This document shows positions 1 to 5,823 of a stretch of 10,467 bases of DNA, piece after piece. This DNA comes from MGBC108787 sp964430695 (GTDB lineage: Bacteria; Bacillota_I; Bacilli_A; RF39; UBA660). Below the pieces are notes generated by a model. It did not search any database, was not told the origin of the DNA, and worked only from the letters and a program-made list of their open reading frames with translations. Position 1 is the stretch's first letter. Each line of letters begins with the position of its first letter. The stretch lies in the NCBI GenBank assembly GCA_964430695.1, contig CAYSFO010000045.1:1-10467 (forward strand), in the 5' to 3' direction. The translations under genes and the position numbers were made by a program.

Positions 1-468
1 ACGACGTCCATTTTTATCAATTTCACGTTTAAAATAGATACTAGGACTTCTTACTAATTGAGAAACAATAACACGTTCTGCCCCATTAATAATGAAAGTA
101 CCTGCATCTGTCATCAATGGCATATCCCCTAGGAAAATTTCTTGTTCTTTAACTTCGCCTGTTTCATGAATAAATACACGTGCTTGTACCTTTAAAGGTG
201 CAGCATAGTTTACCATTCTTTCTTTTGATTCTTTTACAGAATATCTAGGCGTGTCAAAAGAATAGTCACCAAAGTCAATGGTCACATTTCCTGTAAAACT
301 CTCCACTGGAAATAATTCTTCAAAAGTTTCTTTGATTCCTTCTTCTAAGAACCATTGATACGATTTTTTTTGGATTTCTAATAAATCCGCAAGTTCCATA
401 GTATTTTTTGATTTTGAAAAGCTTCTTCTTTCAGCATAGTCACCGAATTTTTTTAGTTTATAAGCCAC
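1..468 (-). CDS. rpoB: RNA polymerase beta subunit, N-terminal part (runs off the left edge)
   Basis: This is the first 156 codons of the beta subunit of RNA polymerase, the catalytic core enzyme of transcription. The translation starts MAYKLKKFGDYAERRSFSKS and contains the classic beta-subunit stretch GDMPLMTDAGTFIINGAERV at residues 114-133, followed by IVSQLVRSPS, which belongs to the protrusion/fork side of the family. The start is a GTG at 468-466, chosen because GGGGTGA lies 4 nt upstream; an upstream ATG at 488 is out of frame and soon meets a stop. The gene continues beyond the window. It follows ybxB but has its own promoter overlapping the ybxB stop codon, leaving a leader of about 66 nt. 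The family call is certain; the start codon is likely. Confidence 0.97.
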   Translation of the reverse strand, partial: MAYKLKKFGDYAERRSFSKSKNTMELADLLEIQKKSYQWFLEEGIKETFEELFPVESFTGNVTIDFGDYSFDTPRYSVKESKERMVNYAAPLKVQARVFIHETGEVKEQEIFLGDMPLMTDAGTFIINGAERVIVSQLVRSPSIYFKREIDKNGRR

Positions 469-540
469 AATTTCACCCCATCCAACATATTTTTCAAACA
501 ACTAATTTCACAAAAAAAATTAATACGTCACCAATATATA

Positions 541-569
541 ATTTTATCAGTGTTCATTTTTAATGTCAA
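541..569 (-). promoter_or_regulatory. sigma-A promoter for rpoB
   Basis: On the minus strand a perfect -35 box TTGACA (569-564) is followed after exactly 17 nt by TAAAAT (546-541), five of six matches to the -10 consensus. The -35 box overlaps the TGA stop of ybxB (568-566). Transcription should start near 534, giving an rpoB leader of about 66 nt. This lets rpoB be transcribed independently of ybxB. Confidence 0.75.
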
Positions 570-1159
570 CTTTTTTTTGCTTTTAAAATATAAAAGCCTT
601 TTTCTTTTTTTATAATATTGATTTCATACATAGGCATAAGTTCTTTCATAATGCTTTTTGCCCCTTGGTCTTTACGAACAACAAACCAAAGACTTCCCTT
701 TTCTGTCATAAAATTTTGAGCGTTTTTAAGAAGTTTTAAAACAACTTGCTTCCCCGCCCGAATTGGCGGATTCGTAATAATTAAATCATATTTATTTTGG
801 ACATTTTCATATACATCACTTACAAAAGACTCTCCATTTACTTCATTTTCTTTAATGTTCATTTTCGTTAAATGCACCGCTCGTTTATTTATATCTATTA
901 AGGTTGCTTTTACATTTAAAATTTTAGAAAGGACAATGCCCATAAAACCATACCCACATCCGACATCTAAAACACTCTCTACATCTTCTTCTTTTTTTTC
1001 TAAATACGTTTCTACTAAAACTTTACTTCCGTAATCAATTTTATTTTTTGAAAATACTCCATTATCGCTATTAAAATGGAAAGCATACATTTGATAATTA
1101 TATTTTATTATTCTTAATTCACTTTTTAATTCTTCGTTATTTGTAAAATAATGTTCCAA
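566..1159 (-). CDS. ybxB: Class I SAM-dependent methyltransferase, YbxB/RsmC-like (16S rRNA guanine-N2 type)
   Basis: The 197-residue product is a complete small-domain methyltransferase of the RsmC/YbxB family, predicted to methylate a guanine N2 in 16S rRNA using S-adenosylmethionine. Visible motifs are GVFSKNKIDYGS (34-45), the SAM-binding glycine motif DVGCGYGFMG (65-74), an acidic ribose-binding region LIDIN (87-91) and the catalytic NPPIRAGK (130-137), which is characteristic of this subfamily. The start is a TTG at 1159-1157, preceded by GGTGA with a 4-nt spacer; no in-frame ATG lies closer to the expected N-terminus. It has its own strong promoter upstream and is followed by rpoB, the order known in Bacillus, where ybxB lies between rplL and rpoB. 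Here rplL is not adjacent. The family is secure; the exact target base is inferred. Confidence 0.92.
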   Translation of the reverse strand: MEHYFTNNEELKSELRIIKYNYQMYAFHFNSDNGVFSKNKIDYGSKVLVETYLEKKEEDVESVLDVGCGYGFMGIVLSKILNVKATLIDINKRAVHLTKMNIKENEVNGESFVSDVYENVQNKYDLIITNPPIRAGKQVVLKLLKNAQNFMTEKGSLWFVVRKDQGAKSIMKELMPMYEINIIKKEKGFYILKAKKS

Positions 1160-1198
1160 AAAATCACCATTCGTTCTAAAAGACTAACCATATTCAAA

Positions 1199-1227
1199 AT
1201 TATAAGAAAAACAAAATGAAAAGTCAA
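1199..1227 (-). promoter_or_regulatory. sigma-A promoter for ybxB
   Basis: TTGACT (1227-1222) and a perfect TATAAT (1204-1199) are separated by exactly 17 nt on the minus strand. The predicted start near 1192 gives a leader of about 33 nt before the TTG start of ybxB. The 20-bp repeat at 1244-1263 lies 16 nt upstream of the -35 box. Confidence 0.8.
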
Positions 1228-1243
1228 TGACAAATTTAGTAAT

Positions 1244-1263
1244 TTTTGCTTGACTTTTCTTAT
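1244..1263. repeat. 20-bp direct repeat, left copy
   Basis: The plus-strand sequence TTTTGCTTGACTTTTCTTAT occurs here and again, identically and in the same orientation, at 3175-3194. The two copies flank the pair of transglutaminase-like genes. Each copy also lies upstream of the -35 box of a minus-strand promoter (ybxB here), so it may be a recombination scar, a shared regulatory site, or both. Confidence 0.8.
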
Positions 1264-1307
1264 AAAGTTTGTAGCAAATCAAACATTTAATGCTAACACA
1301 AAAATTT

Positions 1308-2183
1308 TTATTTTGTGAGTTTTAATCTAGATGCAAATTTAGACGAATACATACTTACATAATTTTGTATCTCTCTTTTTGATGCTTCATGAAATTCATA
1401 ATAACCATGTTCATTTTCTTGATAGACCAAATAATGGATTTTACTTTCCATTTCTAAAGTATAAACGGCAAAATAAATTTGCTTCTCTTGGTCATAAAAT
1501 GGCGTGAATGGTATGAGACAGGGTATATTATCACTATTTTGGGAAAAAAAGTAATATAAATAACGTATATAATTTGTGCCACTCATATACCCTATATTTT
1601 CCCTACGAAAGTTCATAATTATTTCTATGATTTTATAAACACGATTTCGATAATCTTCTGGACTAGCACTTTTAATTATTAACTCTTCTCTTAATTGTTC
1701 TAAAATATCTTCTGTTTCTATCCCTTTATTATATTTAAATTTTTTCTCTAAATTCTTATTTTGTTCTTTTCTATCCGTTAAATCTGTAAAATTTTGTATT
1801 GGAAGTCCAAACTTAATTGCTAGAATATCATCTCCACAATTTTTAGTTAAGTCTGCTATAAATTCTTCCTTATTAATCCAAAATACAACAGAATAATGTA
1901 CACCACCAATCACTCTAGCCAATATATCAAATTCTTTTAATAAGTCAACATACATATAGGACCAAGAGGAGCAAACAATTTTAAAATCAGTAACCTGCTC
2001 TATATCTATTCTTTTTGCCACGACTTGCTCTTCCTCCTCTTCGGTTCCATATGTCCAATAAGGGTCAAAATCAAATAATTGCCCTGTTCGAATGTAGATA
2101 TAGTATGCTATTTCATATTTATCTGTTAGTTTGAGACTTTTTACTTCTTCTTTTAGTTTGGCTAATAAATTCACAATATTCAC
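1308..2183 (-). CDS. Transglutaminase-like superfamily protein, downstream paralog
   Basis: This 291-residue product is a paralog of its upstream neighbour; over the first 71 aligned residues 35 are identical without a gap. A Cys in CSSW (residue 71), a His in GVHYSVVFW (96) and an Asp in IADLT (111) are spaced and set in context like the Cys-His-Asp triad of the transglutaminase/NlpC-like papain fold. A second conserved block follows: MSGT, HYLVYQE and GYYEFHE in the last third. There is no signal peptide or membrane segment, so it should be cytoplasmic. I chose GTG at 2183 because AGG lies 6 nt upstream. ATG at 2201 lacks a ribosome binding site, and GTG at 2174 aligns exactly with the paralog start and is the main alternative. 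The gene lies 20 nt after the upstream stop, in one operon. The enzymatic activity and substrate are unknown. Confidence 0.8.
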   Translation of the reverse strand: MNIVNLLAKLKEEVKSLKLTDKYEIAYYIYIRTGQLFDFDPYWTYGTEEEEEQVVAKRIDIEQVTDFKIVCSSWSYMYVDLLKEFDILARVIGGVHYSVVFWINKEEFIADLTKNCGDDILAIKFGLPIQNFTDLTDRKEQNKNLEKKFKYNKGIETEDILEQLREELIIKSASPEDYRNRVYKIIEIIMNFRRENIGYMSGTNYIRYLYYFFSQNSDNIPCLIPFTPFYDQEKQIYFAVYTLEMESKIHYLVYQENEHGYYEFHEASKREIQNYVSMYSSKFASRLKLTK

Positions 2184-2203
2184 TTCTTTCCTAAAAAACA
2201 TTA

Positions 2204-3094
2204 CTATGTAAATTTTAAGTTATGTTCATTCTTTGTTGAATAATTCATTAAAAGTTCTTCGATATATTTCCTAGCTACTTCATGAAATTCATAATAACCA
2301 TTTTTCATTTCTTGATAGGCAAAATAATGTATTTTATCTCCTATAATTATAGAATAAACTTCTATGTATATTTCCTTTTGGGTATTAAAAAATTGAGTAG
2401 AATATGCAGTACTGGATGTGTTTAAAAAAGAATTCATTATTATATAAATAAACTCCGTACCACTCATAAATCTTATATTAGGCCTAGGGAAGTTTATAAT
2501 TGTTTCAATCGCTTTCATGCTTTCATAAATATATTCTTCTTCTGTTAAATTTCTTTCTTCTTGGGTATCTTTATCTATTATCTTTTTATTTGTTAATTCT
2601 TCTTTAATTAGATTTAATACTTCTGCTATACTTGTTTTATTTCTATAGGTTGTTTGTTCTTTTTGTAAGATTTCTTCATTTATCTTTCTACTAGAACTAT
2701 TAAATTTGTGAAGTGGCAAACCAAATTTAATGGCATAAATATCTGTTCCATATCCAAAAGCTAAATCAGCACTAAATTTTACATTATTAATCCAAAATAT
2801 AACATAATAATGTTCTTCCATAATGTTAGTAACCATTGCTGTTATGCCAAAAGCATTTAGTAATTTAGCATACATATGTGCCCAAGAATAACATAGAATT
2901 TCTCTCTTTTTAATATTACGAATATTTACCTTTTTTTTAATAATTTGTTGCTTTTCTTTCCGAGTTCCGTATACATAAAGAGGATCATAATCAAAAAACT
3001 CTCCTGTTCTTCTATATATGAAATAAGCAATCTCTAATTTATCTGTTAAATTTAAAGTATGCACTTCTTTTTTTAATTGTTTTAAAAAATTCAT
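2204..3094 (-). CDS. Transglutaminase-like superfamily protein, upstream paralog
   Basis: This 296-residue protein is the first of two tandem paralogs. The N-terminal part carries LTDKLEIAYFIYRRTGEFFD and then a putative Cys-His-Asp triad: Cys68 in LCYSWAHMY, His95 in EEHYYVIFW and Asp110 in SADLA, the order and spacing expected of the transglutaminase-like fold. A linker rich in Lys and Glu (about 135-190) leads to a C-terminal module with FMSGTEF (209-215), KIHYFAYQE (254-262) and GYYEFHE (266-272), all also found in the paralog. No secretion signal is visible. The ATG at 3094 has GAGG 5 nt upstream and a strong promoter just before it. A perfect inverted repeat covers the predicted transcription start, suggesting repressor control. 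The superfamily assignment rests on the triad pattern only, and a catalytic role is inference. Confidence 0.82.
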   Translation of the reverse strand: MNFLKQLKKEVHTLNLTDKLEIAYFIYRRTGEFFDYDPLYVYGTRKEKQQIIKKKVNIRNIKKREILCYSWAHMYAKLLNAFGITAMVTNIMEEHYYVIFWINNVKFSADLAFGYGTDIYAIKFGLPLHKFNSSSRKINEEILQKEQTTYRNKTSIAEVLNLIKEELTNKKIIDKDTQEERNLTEEEYIYESMKAIETIINFPRPNIRFMSGTEFIYIIMNSFLNTSSTAYSTQFFNTQKEIYIEVYSIIIGDKIHYFAYQEMKNGYYEFHEVARKYIEELLMNYSTKNEHNLKFT

Positions 3095-3098
3095 AAAA

Positions 3099-3118
3099 AC
3101 CTCGTTATTTCACGAGGT
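3099..3118 (-). promoter_or_regulatory. Perfect inverted repeat at the transcription start, candidate operator
   Basis: ACCTCGT and ACGAGGT form a perfect 7-bp inverted repeat around the 6-nt spacer GAAATA on the minus strand. It begins directly after the -10 box and ends 4 nt before the ATG at 3094, so it covers the predicted transcription start and the ribosome binding site. Because its upstream arm should lie before +1, a DNA operator is more likely than an RNA hairpin. If transcription starts earlier, it would instead hide the GAGG ribosome binding site in a hairpin. Confidence 0.6.
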
Positions 3119-3147
3119 ATTATAGTTAATTTCCAAAAATAAATCAA
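3119..3147 (-). promoter_or_regulatory. sigma-A promoter for the transglutaminase-like gene pair
   Basis: TTGATT (3147-3142) and a perfect TATAAT (3124-3119) are separated by 17 nt. The predicted start near 3112 leaves a leader of about 18 nt before the ATG at 3094. The second 20-bp repeat lies 27 nt upstream of the -35 box. Confidence 0.75.
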
Positions 3148-3174
3148 CTTAAGAATGCTAATTTGTTTAACGTC

Positions 3175-3194
3175 TTTTGCTTGACTTTTCTTAT
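3175..3194. repeat. 20-bp direct repeat, right copy
   Basis: This copy is identical to 1244-1263 and in the same orientation, 1931 bp away. It lies between the lipoprotein stop codon and the promoter of the transglutaminase-like pair. The flanking bases of the two copies differ, so the identity ends sharply at both sides. Confidence 0.8.
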
Positions 3195-3211
3195 TAATTT
3201 ATGTAATTAAC

Positions 3212-3940
3212 TTATCTTGCATTTTCCTCTTCTTTAGCTTCTTCTATCATATCTAATACGGTTCCATAAGAATACTCTTCTTCCTCTAAATCTGAACCCT
3301 TTATGACACAAGTTACATTATATCCTGGGTACTCTTCTAGTTCAAATGTTTCAAAGTTAAAAAACTGCGTATTTGTTATTTGATATCCTATTAGATATTT
3401 TACTTCCCCCGTTTTTAAGTTTTCTAATTCATAAGAGTTTAAATATATTTTGTTGAATTTTGTAGTTTTTAAATATTCATCTTCATATTTTTGATAAATA
3501 TCTGCATCAAAGTTTGCAACAATTTCTCCATTTAAATACACATTTGGAAATACATTCCCAAACCAAATGATTTGAGGGGAAACAAAAATAATTTCGTTTG
3601 CAGAATTTTTAATATTACTACAAATTTTAGAACCATAAGCTATCGCTACATGCTTACCAATATATTCTCCTGTTTCTAAATTATAATAATCACATATAAT
3701 GGATGTAATATTAGACTTATCATAATAAAAAGGAATCAATGTATTTCCATCTTTAATAACACCTGCAATATTTTTCAAATCATCTGCATCATTTATTATT
3801 TCTTTTACATCTTCAGGGTCACGACGACAACCTGTTAAAGTTGTAGATATACCTAAAAATATTACTCCCGTTAATAGTGCCTTACGAATTTTTAATTTTG
3901 TTCTTTCTTTATTTTCTTTATTGTTCTTTATTATTTTCAT
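3212..3940 (-). CDS. Putative lipoprotein of unknown function
   Basis: The 242-residue product has a lipoprotein signal peptide: a basic N-terminus (MKIIKNNKENKERTKLKIRK), a hydrophobic core ALLTGVIFLGISTT, and the lipobox LTGC with the acceptor Cys at residue 38. It should be lipidated, cut before Cys38 and anchored to the outer face of the membrane. The mature part is rich in acidic and aromatic residues, ends with a Glu-rich tail, and shows no domain I recognise. The start is ATG at 3940 because GGAGGA lies 4 nt upstream; the in-frame ATG at 3952 overlaps that ribosome binding site and is not the start. It lies 39 nt after gene X with no convincing promoter between, so the two are probably co-transcribed. 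No terminator is evident after it. Confidence 0.85.
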   Translation of the reverse strand: MKIIKNNKENKERTKLKIRKALLTGVIFLGISTTLTGCRRDPEDVKEIINDADDLKNIAGVIKDGNTLIPFYYDKSNITSIICDYYNLETGEYIGKHVAIAYGSKICSNIKNSANEIIFVSPQIIWFGNVFPNVYLNGEIVANFDADIYQKYEDEYLKTTKFNKIYLNSYELENLKTGEVKYLIGYQITNTQFFNFETFELEEYPGYNVTCVIKGSDLEEEEYSYGTVLDMIEEAKEEENAR

Positions 3941-3979
3941 AATATCCTCCATTAATTGCTTGTTTCCTAAAAAAACAAA

Positions 3980-4333
3980 TTATCTTCCTAATTCTTGATA
4001 TTCTCTCACGTCTATCAAACGATTATTTAAAACTGTTACTATTTCAGTTACATCATATCCCGTAACATATTGTTCAGAACTTAAAACTCCATTTTGATTA
4101 TACAAAATGCTTGCCCAATAGATTTGCTCTTGTCTTGAAAAACCAAGCATTAAATTTCCTTCTATTTCCAAACGCTCCATGATTAATGGATAATTCTCTA
4201 AATGCATGCTAGAAATATCTACATCTGAAATCCAAGTTCTCCCTTGCATCCAAGCACCTGTAATACCATTTGTATTTTTACTAATTAATAAGTTTTGTCC
4301 TTCTAAAGATTTTTTATATAATTCTTGATCCAT
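3980..4333 (-). CDS. Gene X: small conserved-looking protein of unknown function (intact copy)
   Basis: This encodes 117 residues with no signal peptide or membrane segment and no family I recognise. Visible features are ISKNTNGITGAWMQGRTW (17-34), a central IEGNLMLGFSRQEQIYWAS (57-75) and an acidic, mixed C-terminus ending EYQELGR. The start is ATG at 4333, with AAGGAG about 11 nt upstream. A longer ORF reaching 4423 would overlap the end of the ATPase gene and read through the promoter, so it is rejected. Its expression as a real gene is supported by a decayed second copy at 5716-5823, whose coding part keeps the SKNTN and M-Q residues. It is followed closely by the lipoprotein gene. A role linked to the neighbouring ATPase or lipoprotein is only a possibility. 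Confidence 0.65.
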   Translation of the reverse strand: MDQELYKKSLEGQNLLISKNTNGITGAWMQGRTWISDVDISSMHLENYPLIMERLEIEGNLMLGFSRQEQIYWASILYNQNGVLSSEQYVTGYDVTEIVTVLNNRLIDVREYQELGR

Positions 4334-4367
4334 TCTTTTTTCTTCTCCTTCTTTATAAAGTGTACTT

Positions 4368-4395
4368 ATAATACCATACATTCTATTTTTTTCAA
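4368..4395 (-). promoter_or_regulatory. Probable promoter for gene X and the lipoprotein gene
   Basis: TTGAAA (4395-4390) and TATTAT (4373-4368) are spaced by 16 nt, each with one mismatch to consensus; an alternative -10 is TATAAG at 4370-4365. It lies just after the ATPase stop codon. The same region is duplicated at 5777-5824, where the -35 box is kept but the -10 box has decayed. Confidence 0.5.
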
Positions 4396-4408
4396 GAAAA
4401 AAAGAAAC
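4387..4408. repeat. 22-bp direct repeat after the ATPase gene
   Basis: A 22-bp segment here is identical to 5803-5824. It contains the TTGAAA -35 box of gene X and begins (minus strand) 2 nt after the TAA stop of the ATPase gene. With the 17-bp identity 4267-4283 / 5760-5776 and the similarity between and beyond these blocks, it shows that this region is duplicated on both sides of the ATPase gene. Confidence 0.75.
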
Positions 4409-4410
4409 AG

Positions 4411-5613
4411 TTAAAACAAGCAAGTAATTGGAATTACATTATTCTTTTCATTTAAAGGGATTATATCAGGATACAAACAGATAAGACCACCCTTACCAAT
4501 TTCTTTTTTACATTTCTCTAAAATTTTAAAGTTTTCAATCATAGCCTTATCAGGATTTGCCGTTTTCTTAATTTCAAAAGGATATAAAATATTATTAAAA
4601 CTAATAATCAAATCAATTTCTTTTTTGTCTCTATCACGATAAAAATAAATATCATAATCTAAATTATCCGAAGAATTGTTTTTATTTTTTATAATTTCAC
4701 TAATAACAAAACTTTCTAAATAATGGCCTGAAACGGAACTATTCATTAAATTTTCTGCACTATCCCATTTACACAAATAAGCACATAATCCTGTATCCAT
4801 AAAAATGATTTTGGGAGTTTTCGTTACCCTTTTTAATTCACTTGATAAATAAGGTTGTAATAAATATATAATATTATTATTTACAAGTACGCTTATCCAA
4901 GAAGCAGCAGTTTTTTCATCAATTCCAGCATCACTTGCTATACTTGCATAATTTAATAATTCTCCATTACGTGAAGCAACACTTACCATAAATTTTTCAA
5001 ATGCCAAAATATTGCCTACTTGAGCTAAGTCTCTAACATCTCGCTCAATATAAGTTTTAATATAGCCTTCAAAAAAATCTTTTCTATCCGTTTCATTTGC
5101 TATATATTCAGGCATTCCTCCTTCAAAAATATTTTTAAAAATATCTATAGGGTCTACTTCCATATTTTTTTCTAAATTCCGAGGGTCAAAAATTTTAGAG
5201 GAAAAACTTTTCTTTTCTGCATAACTTAAAGAATACATTTCTACTAGTCCAACACGACCAGCAAGAGATTCAGATACCCCTTTCATTAATGGAAATTTTT
5301 GAGAACCAGATAACCAATACATCCCTGTATCTTCTTTTTCATCAACTTCTAACTTGATATAGGATAAAAGTTCAGGTGCATGTTGGACTTCATCAATAAT
5401 TAAAGGATATTTATATGTCATTAAAAATAATTTAGGGTCTTCTTTCGCAAGTTTTCTTATACTTAAATCATCTAAAGAAACATAGTTTCGATCATTGTCT
5501 TTTAATGCTTTTAAAAGAGTTGTTTTTCCTACTTGTCTTTGCCCCGTTACTACAACTACTTTTTTAGTTTTGTTTAATTTTAAAATTCTTTTTTCTATCT
5601 CACGAGTTATCAT
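4411..5613 (-). CDS. AAA+ ATPase with DUF4143-type C-terminal half and PD-(D/E)XK-like end
   Basis: The 400-residue protein matches the common prokaryotic AAA_14 plus DUF4143 architecture. Walker A is GQRQVGKT (24-31), Walker B is LIIDE (71-75) and a sensor-like LSGSQ lies at 101-105. The linker YIKTYIERDVRDL (184-196) is typical of the family, then comes a winged-helix-like region (about 205-260). At the end, EIDLII (332-337) and EIK (347-349) form a PD-(D/E)XK nuclease-like signature. Proteins of this family are widespread and often in several copies, but their cellular role is not established. The start is ATG at 5613, with GAGG 9 nt upstream; the gene has its own near-perfect promoter. 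It is flanked by an intact and a decayed copy of gene X, which suggests insertion or duplication. The domain call is firm; nuclease activity is inferred. Confidence 0.92.
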   Translation of the reverse strand: MITREIEKRILKLNKTKKVVVVTGQRQVGKTTLLKALKDNDRNYVSLDDLSIRKLAKEDPKLFLMTYKYPLIIDEVQHAPELLSYIKLEVDEKEDTGMYWLSGSQKFPLMKGVSESLAGRVGLVEMYSLSYAEKKSFSSKIFDPRNLEKNMEVDPIDIFKNIFEGGMPEYIANETDRKDFFEGYIKTYIERDVRDLAQVGNILAFEKFMVSVASRNGELLNYASIASDAGIDEKTAASWISVLVNNNIIYLLQPYLSSELKRVTKTPKIIFMDTGLCAYLCKWDSAENLMNSSVSGHYLESFVISEIIKNKNNSSDNLDYDIYFYRDRDKKEIDLIISFNNILYPFEIKKTANPDKAMIENFKILEKCKKEIGKGGLICLYPDIIPLNEKNNVIPITCLF

Positions 5614-5638
5614 CTAAGGCATCCTCTTTTCTATATTC

Positions 5639-5667
5639 ATTATAAAATACCCCATTAAAATAGTCAA
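5639..5667 (-). promoter_or_regulatory. sigma-A promoter for the ATPase gene
   Basis: TTGACT (5667-5662) and a perfect TATAAT (5644-5639) are separated by exactly 17 nt. The predicted start near 5632 gives a leader of about 19 nt. The 14-bp palindrome directly abuts the -35 box on its upstream side. Confidence 0.8.
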
Positions 5668-5699
5668 TGGCAAATCCGGAACGAATTCCGGATTTGCCA
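5668..5699. repeat. Perfect 14-bp palindrome with TTCG loop
   Basis: Two perfect arms (5668-5681 and 5686-5699) with core GGCAAATCCGGAA enclose a 4-nt loop that reads TTCG on the minus strand, so the transcript could form a very stable UUCG tetraloop hairpin. It lies after the dGTPase-like operon and directly before the ATPase promoter. No T-tract follows on either strand, so it is not a standard terminator. A related but decayed sequence occurs at 9266-9295, suggesting a dispersed palindromic repeat. Confidence 0.85.
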
Positions 5700-5715
5700 A
5701 TAAGTTAAAATTTAT

Positions 5716-5823
5716 ATATTTACATTTAACTCCCTTTTGCATCCGTGTACTTGTAAAATCATTTGTATTTTTACTAGTGCACTTAAAATATCCTATATTC
5801 TGTTTTTTCAAGAAAAAAAGAAA
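5716..5823 (-). pseudogene. Decayed, start-less copy of gene X and its promoter region
   Basis: This stretch aligns with the promoter and early coding part of the intact gene X (about 4240-4408). Identical blocks are 5803-5824 with 4387-4408 (22 bp) and 5760-5776 with 4267-4283 (17 bp), with clear similarity between and beyond them. Compared with the intact copy, 76 bp (4284-4359) are missing, which removes the ribosome binding site, the start codon and the first 16-17 codons. A further 2-bp insertion shifts the frame at the GGATGCA region. The residues read from it, SKNTNDFTSTRMQKG, still resemble SKNTNGITGAWMQGR of the intact protein. The -10 box has also decayed. It begins directly at the stop codon of the dGTPase-like gene. 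A 65-residue ORF across 5614-5811 is a by-product of this remnant. Confidence 0.7.

Noticed and set aside
1297..1317. 7-bp hairpin at the stop codon of the downstream transglutaminase-like gene
   Set aside because: CACAAAA/TTTTGTG with a 7-nt loop is weak and is not followed by a T-tract on the minus strand, so I do not call it a terminator.
3196..3215. AT-only inverted repeat after the lipoprotein gene
   Set aside because: The TTAATT/AATTAA arms hold no G-C pair and are expected by chance in sequence this AT-rich.
5614..5811. 65-residue minus-strand ORF before the ATPase gene
   Set aside because: It crosses the palindrome and the ATPase promoter, has no ribosome binding site at its start, and its first part is the decayed copy of gene X. 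It is better explained as a pseudogene by-product.
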